From contig CALDDN010000031.1 of the NCBI GenBank assembly GCA_937936615.1, forward strand, positions 1 through 39,550: a stretch of DNA of 39,550 nt, read 5' to 3'. The position numbers and the translations under genes are program-made. Positions within the stretch are counted from its first letter, which is position 1. The number at the start of each line of letters is the position of its first letter. The notes beneath the pieces were generated by a model. That model saw nothing but the letters and a program-made list of their open reading frames with translations. It was not told the DNA's origin and searched no databases. Positions 1 through 8,152 of this stretch are shown here, piece by piece. The DNA is from an uncultured Bacteroidia bacterium (GTDB lineage: Bacteria; Bacteroidota; Bacteroidia; J057; CALDDN01).

Positions 1-1592
1 TGGGCTGGAAAGATGAGCTTGAAGCGGTTCTGCAGGAAGATTTGGCCTGGCGGTACATCCGCATGACCTGCCATACCGACCGCTCGGACTACAGCCAGGC
101 CTATACCTACTTTGTAACGGAGCTGCAGCCACGCATCGCCGAGGCTCAGCACCGCCTGCAGCAACGGTTTGCCCAGCAGCCCTGGCGGCACGAGCTGCCC
201 ATCGAAGGCATCGAGGTGCTCAACCGCCTGATCGATAATGAAATCGAACTGTTCCGCAGCGAGAACCTGCCCCTGAAAGCCGAGGAAAGCCAGCTCAGCC
301 AGCAGTACGGGGCTGCTGTCGGGGCCATGACCGTGCACCTCGGAGGGCAGGAACTGACTCTGCCGCAGGCGGGCCGCTTCCTGCTCGAAACCGACCGCAG
401 CACCCGCCAGCAAGCCTGGGAAGCCATTCAGAGCCGCCGCGCTCAGGATGCCCCAGCCCTCGACCGGCTGTTCGACCAGCTGGTGAGCCTGCGGCACCGC
501 ATCGCCCACCATGCCGACTTCGCGACTTACACCGACTACCGCTTCCGCGAGCTGGCCCGCTTCGACTACGGGCGCGAGGCCTGCCTCGATTTTCATCGGG
601 CCGTCGAAACGGTGGTGCGTCCCCTCTACGAGCGACAGCTCGAAGAACGGCGGCAGCGGCTGGGGCTCGACCGGCTGCGCCCCTGGGACCTGCGTGTCGA
701 CTGGTGGTCCGACCGGCCCCTCAGGCCCTTCAGCGGCGAGGCCGACCTGATCGAACGGACGATCGATCTCTTCGAGGGGCTGCACCCGCGCTTTGCGCAG
801 GTGGTGCGTCAGCTCGCCGAACGGGGCCACCTCGACTTGGCCTCGCGCAAGAACAAGGCACCGGGCGGCTACAACTACCCCCTCATGGAGAGCGGGGTGC
901 CGTTCATCTTCATGAACGCCGCCGACCAGCACAGCGACCTCAAAACCATGGTTCACGAATGCGGACACGCCATTCATGCGGTGCTGGCTCATGCCTGCGT
1001 GCCGCTGGCGGCCCTGCGCGATGTACCCTCCGAGGTAGCCGAGCTGGCATCGATGGGCATGGAGCTGCTGACCCTCGACCGCTGGGGCAGTTTTTATCAG
1101 GACCCCCGCGACCTGGCCCGCGCCCAGCACCAGCACCTCACCAGTCTGGTGAGCCTGCTGCCCTGGATCGCCACGGTCGATGCCTTCCAGTTCTGGATTT
1201 ACGAGCATCCCGACCACAGCCCCGACCAGCGGGCCGATGCCTGGGTCAGCCTCCACGAACGCTTTCATGGAAATGCGGTCGACTGGTCGGGCTACGAGGG
1301 CTGGCTGCGCCAGTCGTGGCAGGCCCAGCTCCACCTCTACGAAGTACCTTTCTATTACATCGAGTACGGCATCGCCCAGCTGGGTGCCCTCCAGCTCTGG
1401 CAGCGGTTTGGCGAAGCCCCCCGCGAGACGCTGCGCGATTACCAGGCAGCCCTTTCACTGGGCTATACCCGACCCATACCCGAACTCTACGCGACGGCAG
1501 GTATTGCCTTCGACTTCACGCCCGCCCGCATGGCCACTCTCTTCGAGCACGTGGGGCAGGCCATCGACGCAACCAGTCGGGCACTGGCCTGA
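1..1592 (+). CDS. M3-family oligoendopeptidase, 5' end missing
   Basis: Zinc metallopeptidase of the M3 (thimet/oligoendopeptidase F) family, which cuts short peptides in the cytoplasm. The reading frame is open from base 3, and the first codons (GWKDELEAVL) already read as family sequence, so the true start lies before the window; the TTG at 42 is not the start. The zinc site HECGH is at 954-968, followed about 25 residues later by PSEVAEL (around 1026-1046), which should supply the third zinc ligand. The C-terminal part has the YYIEYGIAQLGALQLW segment usual in M3 enzymes near the substrate-binding tyrosines. No signal peptide can be judged. It ends 41 bases before the convergent HNH-fold gene. 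The family call is firm; the substrate is unknown. Confidence 0.9.
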   Translation, partial: GWKDELEAVLQEDLAWRYIRMTCHTDRSDYSQAYTYFVTELQPRIAEAQHRLQQRFAQQPWRHELPIEGIEVLNRLIDNEIELFRSENLPLKAEESQLSQQYGAAVGAMTVHLGGQELTLPQAGRFLLETDRSTRQQAWEAIQSRRAQDAPALDRLFDQLVSLRHRIAHHADFATYTDYRFRELARFDYGREACLDFHRAVETVVRPLYERQLEERRQRLGLDRLRPWDLRVDWWSDRPLRPFSGEADLIERTIDLFEGLHPRFAQVVRQLAERGHLDLASRKNKAPGGYNYPLMESGVPFIFMNAADQHSDLKTMVHECGHAIHAVLAHACVPLAALRDVPSEVAELASMGMELLTLDRWGSFYQDPRDLARAQHQHLTSLVSLLPWIATVDAFQFWIYEHPDHSPDQRADAWVSLHERFHGNAVDWSGYEGWLRQSWQAQLHLYEVPFYYIEYGIAQLGALQLWQRFGEAPRETLRDYQAALSLGYTRPIPELYATAGIAFDFTPARMATLFEHVGQAIDATSRALA

Positions 1593-1633
1593 TAAATTTA
1601 AATCACGAGTTTCTGATCCGAAATCGGCCAGCG

Positions 1634-2545
1634 TCAGCCAGCCCGGAAAATGGTTTCGCGGTGCCAGGCCAGGTGCGCGGGGCGAGGCCAGTCGGTCTCA
1701 CGCAAAGGCAGGCGCAGGACGCGGCCCTGCAGCTCGAGGAGCGAAAAGCCCGCTACCGGCCCGCATTCGATGAGCGGAGCTACCTCCACGGTGTAGTGCT
1801 GGGGGTCGATGGTCAGCAGGCCCTGTTCAAAGGCCCAGCGCACATGCGGCCCCAGAGCCAGACCGTTGCAGGGGCTGAAATCGGCGGCCACTGGCAGCGG
1901 CACAATGGGGCAGACTTCGACCGCCGGCAGCCCTCGGGCAATGAGGCGGTAACCGGTCAGGGCGCAGGTCTCGTGGTAGGCCCAGCGTACGGCCGTTTCA
2001 AACCGGATCAGCTCGTTCGGCTCGGCAAAAGAATCGTCGGCCACCGAGGCTAAAGCGTGGGTAAAGAAGTCGCCAAAATCTTTGGTCCAGAAGCGGGCAC
2101 CTGTTTCAGGGAAATAGGCCTCGAGCAGCACATTGGCCAGATCGAAACCCGTTTCGGGGTGGGCCATGCGGTAGTAGAGTTCGCGGTCGAGTTCGGCATG
2201 CGCGACCAGCTGGTTCAGTTCGTGGATGCGTCGTACATTGCTGAATATCCTAAGGTCGGATTCGGCACCGGACCGGGGCACGAGCGTCCAGAACGGCTCG
2301 CTGTTCAGGTGGAAAAACGGCAGCACGATGTTGCACTGGTGTCTGGTCGTTACGAGCAGCTCCCAATTGGCTTTGAAATCGGCTTTGAGTTCCTCGTCGA
2401 GGATCACCACGGGGCTGTCGAGCCGGCCCCGCCAGCAGCGTTCCAGCAGCGTGAGCAGCAACAGGGGTTTGTGCGGGGCCGCCCCATGCGAGCGGTCGAT
2501 CTTCAGCTGGCTGAAATAGCCCACGAAGCGATTGTAGGAGGCCAT
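1634..2545 (-). CDS. HNH-endonuclease-fold protein with degraded active site
   Basis: 303 residues from the ATG at 2545; the frame stays open upstream to 2644 but runs through a terminator hairpin there, so the inner start is chosen. The N-terminal half (SHGAAPHKPLLLLTLLE, PFFHLNSEPFW, ELDRELYYRM) matches a group of putative HNH restriction endonucleases found in many bacteria. The C-terminal half keeps the HNH scaffold: CALTG at 194-198, NGLAL at 227-231 and a final WAFEQGLLTID. The two histidines expected in the family pattern (xCHIxP and LCPxLHxAFD) are Pro213 and Arg236. Each differs from a His codon by one base (CCC at 1907-1909 and CGC at 1838-1840, read on the minus strand). Nuclease activity is therefore doubtful. 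No methylase or other restriction gene lies next to it. Family call firm, function unknown. Confidence 0.8.
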   Translation of the reverse strand: MASYNRFVGYFSQLKIDRSHGAAPHKPLLLLTLLERCWRGRLDSPVVILDEELKADFKANWELLVTTRHQCNIVLPFFHLNSEPFWTLVPRSGAESDLRIFSNVRRIHELNQLVAHAELDRELYYRMAHPETGFDLANVLLEAYFPETGARFWTKDFGDFFTHALASVADDSFAEPNELIRFETAVRWAYHETCALTGYRLIARGLPAVEVCPIVPLPVAADFSPCNGLALGPHVRWAFEQGLLTIDPQHYTVEVAPLIECGPVAGFSLLELQGRVLRLPLRETDWPRPAHLAWHRETIFRAG

Positions 2546-2599
2546 GGGAAGAAAAGCAGGCGGCTGCCGACGCCTGGGAATAAAGTAAAATAAAAGAAT

Positions 2600-2634
2600 A
2601 CGAAAATAAAAAGGCTTCCCCAAGGGGAAGCCTT
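2600..2634 (-). terminator. Rho-independent terminator after tRNA-Ser
   Basis: Perfect 11-bp inverted repeat at 2611-2634 with a 2-base loop, followed on the minus strand by TTTATTTT (2610-2603). It lies about 70 bases downstream of tRNA-Ser and upstream of the HNH-fold gene, so it separates these two units. Confidence 0.8.
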
Positions 2635-2706
2635 CCATAAACAACCATTAACCCTTAAATCTTTCCGAGTTTTATTAAGGCCAGGAAATTATTTTTATAA
2701 AATAAG

Positions 2707-2791
2707 CGGAAAGGGAGGGATTCGAACCCCCGATACCCGAAGGTATACCTGATTTCGAGTCAGGCCCATTCGACCACTCTGGCACCTTTCC
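2707..2791 (-). tRNA. tRNA-Ser(CGA)
   Basis: Full cloverleaf on the minus strand. The acceptor stem pairs GGAAAGG (2791-2785) with CCTTTCC (2714-2708) and has discriminator G at 2707. The anticodon stem is CCTGA/TCAGG around the loop CTCGAAA, giving anticodon CGA, which reads UCG. A long variable arm (class II, as in serine tRNAs) and a TTCGAATCC T-loop are present. CCA is not encoded. Confidence 0.95.
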
Positions 2792-2837
2792 AAGGGGCGT
2801 ACCGTTGCCGTACGTGGCGCAGCAGGCAAATAGGCTG

Positions 2838-2868
2838 CAAATTTAGCATCGCTTCGCCGGTCCGCCAA
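2838..2868 (-). promoter_or_regulatory. Promoter of tRNA-Ser
   Basis: On the minus strand a TTG (2868-2866) and TAAATTTG (2845-2838) are separated by 20 bases, matching the Bacteroidota sigma-ABfA consensus. Transcription would begin near 2830, about 40 bases before the mature tRNA end. Confidence 0.55.
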
Positions 2869-2872
2869 TTCT

Positions 2873-2900
2873 TTGGCCGGTTCAACGTTATTTATTTTCT
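2873..2900 (+). promoter_or_regulatory. Possible promoter of the Omp28-like gene
   Basis: TTG at 2873-2875, then 17 bases, then TATTTTCT at 2893-2900, an imperfect match to TAnnTTTG, 26 bases before the ATG at 2927. It sits back to back with the tRNA-Ser promoter. Weak call. Confidence 0.3.
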
Positions 2901-2926
2901 GGAAAAAACCCGTCATCTTGCCACTT

Positions 2927-5341
2927 ATGAAACAGGTGCTGCGCTGGCTGCTGTTGGGACTGCTGCTGGGAGGGGGCTGCGTGCGGGGACAAAGCTTTGT
3001 CGAAGCTTTCGAAGCCGGCAGTCTGCCGGCGGGCTGGTCGGTACGCTCGGCCCCGCCCGCGAGCGGCGGCTGGCAGTTCGGCCCGGCAACAGCGGCCCGC
3101 TCGGCCTATTTCCGTCCGCCCGCGTCGGCGGGTCTGGCCTACGTCAACTACGACCGCTGCGGCCCCGCCTGCGGACAGGCCGACGACCTGCTCGCCCCCC
3201 TGACCGAGGCCACAGGCCGCGTCGCCTACCTCGAATTCGATTACTTTTTCACGGCAACGGCCGCCGACGGCACCCGCGAACGGGCCTGGCTGCTGCTGGC
3301 CGATGCCGAGGGCGCAATCACCGATACGGTGCTGCGCATCGGGGCCTCGGGGAACAGCTGGCGGCGGGTGCACCTGCGCCTGCCGCGGGCCGACCGCTTC
3401 CGGCTGGTTTTCCGCACAAGCGATGGCGGCGGCTGGGGACGGGGTTTTGCTCTGGATCGCGTGCGTCTGAGCCTGCTGGGGCAGCCTGCGGCTACCATCG
3501 ACTGGGCCGCTGCCAGCCGCCTGCTGCCTCTGCACCGCGAGGACAGCATCCGCGTGCGGGTACGCAACCGCAGCCGCGATACCCTGCGGCGTATCGCCTG
3601 GACCTGGCAGCTCGACACCTTCCCACCCATTCCCGAGGTGAGCAACGGGCTGCTCATACCGCCCGATTCGGCGGCTGTACTCGTAGCGACCCAGCCCTTC
3701 GTGCTCCATCAGGCCCGTGCCCACCGCCTGACCCTGCGCCTGACCCAGCTCAACAGCTTTGCCCCCGCCGACCCCGATTCGGCCCGGGCCGACCTGCGCC
3801 TTGTGGGCCTGACGGCCCCGCTGCCGCCGCGCCGCCGCCTCCTCGAACTCTATACGGCCCATACCTGCTCCAGCTGCCCGCTGACCGATTTCCGCCGCGA
3901 CGACTTCGTCGCACGCAACCGCCAGGTGGTGCCTGTGAGCATCCACACCGAAGGGCGAATGTCCATTCCTTTTGGCCGCGAGCTGGCGGCCCGTTTTGGG
4001 GTAAACGAGCTGCCCCATGCCGTGTTCGACCGCAGGCCCGACAGCAGCCGCACCGATCGGCGCCTGCCTGCCCCCGACTGGGAAGCCAAAATCCGCGAAG
4101 CCTGGGAACCGGCCCCGGCCCGCGTCTACCTGGCCAGCAAACGCTTCCAGCTGCCCGATCTGGAGACCCAGATCGAAGTGGAAGCCCTGAGCGAGCTGCA
4201 GGGAGATTTCCGGCTGGCCTGCCTCGTGCTGGCCGATACGGTGCTGCAGCTCGACTCGCAGTTCGAACAGGCCAGCGATTTCAACGGCATTCCGCAGGAC
4301 GATTTGTTTCGGACGGCAACCAATCCCGCGGGCCTCAACCCCTTTGCCGGACGGGGTAACCCGATCCGCGATTATGTGCACCGGCATGTACTCATCGGGG
4401 TGCTGGGGACCAACGAGGGGCTGCCGCTGCCCGCCTCCCTGCAGGCGGGTGCAAGGCTACGCCGCCCCCTGCCCGATTTCCGGCTGCCCTCCTACGTGCG
4501 GGCCGACCAGCTGCGGCTGGTGCCGCTGCTCTTGCGGGCCACGCCGGCAGGGCTGGAGGTGGCCCAGCTCGGTTTCGAGCGCATCGACGAACGACGCATC
4601 GGCACCCAGGCCGATACGGTGCTCTCCTGCGGAGGCGACACCCTGACCCTCTCTGCCTGGAGCACGGCTCCCAATCCGACGTTCCGCTGGCTGCCACGGC
4701 CGGGCCTCATCGACACGGCGGGGGCCGTGGTGCGGGTGGCCCCCCGCCAGACGACAGCCTACGTCGTGCAGGCTCTCTCGGATCGCGACACCCTCGAAGC
4801 CACCGTTCGGGTAGTGGTGGGGCTGGGGGTCAACTTCATTACCAATCGCCGGTTTGCGCCCGATTCGCTGGCCGAATTCGAGTTCATCAACCTGACACCG
4901 AATTCCGATTCGCTGACTTTTCGCTGGTTTGCAGGCGATTCGCTGTTTTCGGAAGAGAAAAATCCGGTTCACATCTTTGGCCGGCGGGAGGTCTACTCCA
5001 TCCGGCTCATCGCCACGACACGCGATTCGGCGTGCAGCGACACGCTCACGCGCCGCGAGTGGATTGCTGTAGGGGTGGGTCGGGGGCCGCGCCTCGGTCA
5101 GAGGGATACCTGGCGGCTTTGGCCCAATCCTGCCGCCGAACGAGCCCGTGTAACGTGGGAACGGCCCCTGCAGCAGACGGGCTGGCTGCAGCTCTACAAC
5201 CTGCACGGGCAGGAAATCCGCCGCTGGATGCTGCCGGCGGGCAGCACGGCTTATGACCTCGATCTGGAGAACCTGCCAGCGGGTCTGTACCTGCTGCGCT
5301 CTACGGCAGGCGGTACGGGCTTGCGTCTGCTCAGGGAATAG
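2927..5341 (+). CDS. Secreted Omp28-like protein with T9SS sorting domain
   Basis: 804 residues from the ATG at 2927, chosen because MKQVLRWLLLGLLLGGG begins a clear signal peptide; the frame extends 18 codons upstream without one. Residues 20-190 form a jelly-roll-like module (FEAGSLPAGWSV, YLEFDYFF, WRRVHLRLP) like those of cleaved-adhesin proteins. A thioredoxin-like segment of the Omp28 family starts near 300 and carries Cys314-Ser-Ser-Cys317 after LLELYTAHT. Two Ig/PKD-like modules follow from about 570 (one with SLTFRWFAGDSLFSEEKNPV). A T9SS type A sorting domain occupies about 728-804 (LWPNPAAERARV to NLPAGLYLLRS). It should be exported by Sec and then moved across the outer membrane by T9SS. 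The CxxC hints at a redox or disulfide role, but Omp28 function is not established. Confidence 0.85.
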   Translation: MKQVLRWLLLGLLLGGGCVRGQSFVEAFEAGSLPAGWSVRSAPPASGGWQFGPATAARSAYFRPPASAGLAYVNYDRCGPACGQADDLLAPLTEATGRVAYLEFDYFFTATAADGTRERAWLLLADAEGAITDTVLRIGASGNSWRRVHLRLPRADRFRLVFRTSDGGGWGRGFALDRVRLSLLGQPAATIDWAAASRLLPLHREDSIRVRVRNRSRDTLRRIAWTWQLDTFPPIPEVSNGLLIPPDSAAVLVATQPFVLHQARAHRLTLRLTQLNSFAPADPDSARADLRLVGLTAPLPPRRRLLELYTAHTCSSCPLTDFRRDDFVARNRQVVPVSIHTEGRMSIPFGRELAARFGVNELPHAVFDRRPDSSRTDRRLPAPDWEAKIREAWEPAPARVYLASKRFQLPDLETQIEVEALSELQGDFRLACLVLADTVLQLDSQFEQASDFNGIPQDDLFRTATNPAGLNPFAGRGNPIRDYVHRHVLIGVLGTNEGLPLPASLQAGARLRRPLPDFRLPSYVRADQLRLVPLLLRATPAGLEVAQLGFERIDERRIGTQADTVLSCGGDTLTLSAWSTAPNPTFRWLPRPGLIDTAGAVVRVAPRQTTAYVVQALSDRDTLEATVRVVVGLGVNFITNRRFAPDSLAEFEFINLTPNSDSLTFRWFAGDSLFSEEKNPVHIFGRREVYSIRLIATTRDSACSDTLTRREWIAVGVGRGPRLGQRDTWRLWPNPAAERARVTWERPLQQTGWLQLYNLHGQEIRRWMLPAGSTAYDLDLENLPAGLYLLRSTAGGTGLRLLRE

Positions 5342-5627
5342 AGAACCTGAATCGGAGGGAATAGTCGCTTTTTGACTGCAAAATCAATAAAAATATTATT
5401 CAACAAACTTGAAAAAAATAAAAAAATTTAATTCACAGACAACAACTTTTCCTCCTGTATTTGGTGTCAGAAATGGCATAGGCCCGCCGAGCATGTATTC
5501 AGAATACGTAAATTACGGGACTACAGATTTGTAAATCATTGACATTCAAATTTTTATAAATAAAAATCGATTGGAACCGTTGCCAGTTCCGGTTCGTATT
5601 CTAAGCTTTAGAGACCAACTCTAAGAA
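5342..5627 (+). other. AT-rich intergenic region
   Basis: 286 bases, much richer in A and T than its surroundings, with A tracts around 5410-5430. It must hold the 3' end signals of the Omp28-like gene and the promoter of the next gene, but I see no strong hairpin terminator and no convincing TAnnTTTG element. A short inverted repeat (GGAAC/GTTCC) lies near 5574-5592. No ORF or RNA gene recognised. Confidence 0.5.
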
Positions 5628-6056
5628 GTGGACCCGAAATCAATTCAATCGCTGGCCCGATCTTGGAACCCGTCGGCACTGACGGACGCAGAGCTTAACG
5701 CTTATTGGGATCGGCTGTTGGCCCTGTGCCGCGAGCGGTTCGGTCAGATGCTCAAAGTCGAGGGTCTGCTGCTGCTGATCGGCCTGCAGGAAGTGCAGCA
5801 AATCGAGCTTTTCGACCGCAGCATTCCCAAGGAACGCAAGATGGACCTGATGCACGTAGGCATGTGCACGGTGCTGGAGCCGGCGGGGTATTACGTCCGC
5901 CAGCCCAATGATGCGGAGGGCTGGCCCCATTGGGACCTCGCGCAGCCCCTGCCCCATATGGACATCCTGCAGCAGGGGCGGCTCTTGAGGTATGCGCTGG
6001 TTCGGTACTTTAGCGACTGGATTGCCGCATCTTACCAGGAATCGGTAGAGTCGTAG
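5628..6056 (+). CDS. Conserved small Bacteroidota protein of unknown function
   Basis: 142 residues starting with GTG at 5628, the first usable start after the AT-rich spacer. The sequence (SLARSWNPSALTDAELNAYWDRLL, with a GLLLLIGLQEVQ helix near 45-56) resembles a short all-cytoplasmic family I have seen in Bacteroidota, in which a helix containing LFLIGxxE is conserved; no function is known. It has no signal peptide or membrane segment. Its last 25 bases overlap the 3' end of the convergent DEAD-box helicase gene. The ORF is real on codon composition and family resemblance; nothing more can be said safely. Confidence 0.7.
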   Translation: MDPKSIQSLARSWNPSALTDAELNAYWDRLLALCRERFGQMLKVEGLLLLIGLQEVQQIELFDRSIPKERKMDLMHVGMCTVLEPAGYYVRQPNDAEGWPHWDLAQPLPHMDILQQGRLLRYALVRYFSDWIAASYQESVES

Positions 6057-7906
6057 TAGGAATTGCGGTTGCGGCTGCCGCGTGAACCACTGCTGCGGTG
6101 ATCGGAGCGATAATCGGAGCGATAATCGGAGCGGGGGGTGCTGCGGCCTGGGGTACGCGGCCGCTGGGGGCCGTCCTTGCGGGGTGCACCGGTGCCGCGT
6201 TTCCACTGCGGGCCTTCGTCTTTGCCGACCTGGCGAACACTCACAATCCGGTTGTGGAAGGTAGCGTTGTTGAGGCTGTGGAGCACTTGGCCCGATTCGT
6301 CGGCAAAACACTCGAAATAGGTCTGGTGGTCCTGCATCTGGATGCGGTGGATGTGCGTTTCGCGCAGGCCCGTCATGCGACTGACCCAGCGCAGGAAGCC
6401 CACTTTATCAAGTTCGTCGCGCTGGCCTAGATCGATGCAGAAGCGGGCGTAGCGGCTGGCGGGGTCTTCGCCTCCGTCGCGGGGGCTGAAGCTTTCGCGG
6501 TCGCGAAATCCGGCCCGGGTATCGCGTCCGCCCTCGCGGCGGCCGGAGCGTTCGGGACGTTCGCGGGGGCCGGGGGCGTTGAGGTCGCGACCCTTGGCGT
6601 AGTCGGCTCCCAGACGTTCGAGCTCGAGCCAGCAGAGGCGGCGTACCAGTTCTTCGTAGTTGAGCTCGGCGATGGTGGCCAGCACCTCGGGCAGGTAGCT
6701 GTCGACCTGACCGGGCTGCACCTCAGTACTTTTGAGGCGGCTGAAGTAGCGCAGCAGGCGCGTACGCAGCACCTGCTCGGCAGAGGGCAGCTCGGTTTTC
6801 TGGAACTTGCAGCCTACGCGCCGCTCGATGTCGCGCAGGCGGTTGATATCGCGCGGACTGATGATTACGACCGAAGTACCTGTGCGGCCGGCGCGAGCCG
6901 TGCGGCCGGCGCGGTGGACATAGGTCTCGGAGTCGTCGGGCAAGCCCAGCTGCACTACGTGCGAAAGGTCGTTGACATCGATGCCGCGGGCGGCTACGTC
7001 GGTCGCTACGACGATAGGGAGGCTGCGGTCGCGGAAGAGTTTCATCACGCGGTTGCGCTCTTCCTGGGCCAGGTCGCCGTGCAGGGCACCGGCGGGATAG
7101 CCTTTGGCGATGAGTGTGTCGGCGATCTGCTTGGCTTCGGCGCGTGTGCGCGTAAAGATCAGCCCGTAGAAATCGGGTTCGCTGTCGATAAAGCGCATCA
7201 GGGCTTCGTTGCGGTCGCTGTAGTGCGCTACGTAGTAGCGATGTTCGACCTTGTCGGCAGCGGCATTGGTTTTGCCGACGCAGACCTCGTGCGGGGCCTT
7301 GAGGTAGTGGGCGGCGATGCGCCGGATTTCGGGCGGCATCGTGGCCGAAAAGAGCCAGACGTTTTTACTTTCGGGCGTGTAATTGAGGATCGTCTCGACG
7401 GCATCGATAAAGCCCATTTCGAGCATCTGGTCGGCTTCGTCGAGGACCAGGACAGCGAGTTGGGTGAGGTCGAGATGGCCGTTGGACAGGTGGTCGAGCA
7501 GCCGGCCGGGCGTGGCCACCACCACGTGCAGACCCTGGCGCAGGCGGCCCATTTGCTGGTCGTAGTTCGAACCGCCGATCAATACGCCGATGCGGGCATC
7601 GGGCAGGTTGGCGGCCAGGCGTTGGAGCTGCTCGCTGACCTGCAGGCTCAGCTCGCGCGTGGGGCACAGTACCAGAGCTTGAGTAGCTTTGGAAGCCAGA
7701 TCAAGCTGCTGGAGCAGGGGGATGCCGTAAGCGGCGGTCTTGCCTGTACCGGTCTGGGCCAGGCCGATGAAGTCGGCCGGATCCCCGAGCAGGAGGGGAA
7801 TGCTTTCGGCCTGTATGGCAGTGGGTTCGGTGAACCCCATCTCCCGCACCGCGTCCAGAAGAGCAGCATCGATCGGGAGGGCATCGAAGGATGAAAAATG
7901 GGACAT
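6032..7906 (-). CDS. DEAD-box ATP-dependent RNA helicase (DeaD/CsdA type)
   Basis: 624 residues from the ATG at 7906; a TTG one codon earlier is less likely. It unwinds RNA duplexes using ATP, typically in ribosome assembly and RNA decay, especially in the cold. All core motifs are present: Q motif GFTEPTAIQ (24-32), motif I AQTGTGKT (50-57), PTREL (82-86), DEAD (156-159), SAT (187-189), ARGID (306-310) and HRAGRTAR (331-338). After a basic Arg/Gly-rich linker (about 450-485), residues 490-570 look like a DbpA-type RNA-binding domain. The tail is rich in Arg, Ser and Tyr and includes an RSDY-type repeat. A TACCTTTG element at 8054-8047 implies a leader of about 135 bases. The 3' end overlaps the convergent 142-residue gene. 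Confidence 0.93.
   Translation of the reverse strand: MSHFSSFDALPIDAALLDAVREMGFTEPTAIQAESIPLLLGDPADFIGLAQTGTGKTAAYGIPLLQQLDLASKATQALVLCPTRELSLQVSEQLQRLAANLPDARIGVLIGGSNYDQQMGRLRQGLHVVVATPGRLLDHLSNGHLDLTQLAVLVLDEADQMLEMGFIDAVETILNYTPESKNVWLFSATMPPEIRRIAAHYLKAPHEVCVGKTNAAADKVEHRYYVAHYSDRNEALMRFIDSEPDFYGLIFTRTRAEAKQIADTLIAKGYPAGALHGDLAQEERNRVMKLFRDRSLPIVVATDVAARGIDVNDLSHVVQLGLPDDSETYVHRAGRTARAGRTGTSVVIISPRDINRLRDIERRVGCKFQKTELPSAEQVLRTRLLRYFSRLKSTEVQPGQVDSYLPEVLATIAELNYEELVRRLCWLELERLGADYAKGRDLNAPGPRERPERSGRREGGRDTRAGFRDRESFSPRDGGEDPASRYARFCIDLGQRDELDKVGFLRWVSRMTGLRETHIHRIQMQDHQTYFECFADESGQVLHSLNNATFHNRIVSVRQVGKDEGPQWKRGTGAPRKDGPQRPRTPGRSTPRSDYRSDYRSDHRSSGSRGSRNRNSYYDSTDSW
6099..6134 (-). repeat. 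12-bp tandem repeat in the helicase tail
   Basis: Three units of 12 bp (consensus TAATCGGAGCGA on the plus strand, with one or two differences in the outer units) encode RSDY, RSDY and RSDH in the C-terminal tail of the helicase. Such a short in-frame array can change copy number between strains. Confidence 0.75.
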
Positions 7907-8046
7907 CAAGGTAGGAAAAAACGTGGCGAACCTGCACCCTGAACGGAAACGGTAAGGGGCGGTCGCGAATACATCAGCACGTTCTTTCGCGAGAGGCCCC
8001 GTCGGGCGTACAGCGGGTGGTCGGGTTCCGCTTAGTGTTTGTAAAA

Positions 8047-8054
8047 CAAAGGTA
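8047..8054 (-). promoter_or_regulatory. -7 element of the helicase promoter; long leader
   Basis: TACCTTTG on the minus strand is a perfect TAnnTTTG match, but no TTG lies 18-21 bases upstream of it. The transcript would start near 8040, giving an untranslated leader of about 135 bases (8040-7907). Cold-responsive DEAD-box genes often have long leaders; I found no clear structure here. Confidence 0.4.
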
Positions 8055-8152
8055 CGAACTTTTTTTGTTCCGCTTGCCTATCTAGCATGAAAATTAATCC
8101 AAAAATAGATGGCCCGAATCCTTCAGCCCAGTTTTGGGGGTGGGCCTCGGGT

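Noticed and set aside
704-2053. Open frame of 449 codons on the plus strand
   Set aside because: Overlaps the M3 peptidase in another frame and then the HNH-fold gene on the other strand; Arg/Pro-rich shadow translation.
1634-2545. Active restriction-modification or defence island
   Set aside because: Only one HNH-fold gene, with altered catalytic residues and no methylase, helicase or toxin partner next to it.
5342-5627. Small RNA or riboswitch in the AT-rich spacer
   Set aside because: No stable conserved fold or terminator could be seen; low GC alone is not evidence.
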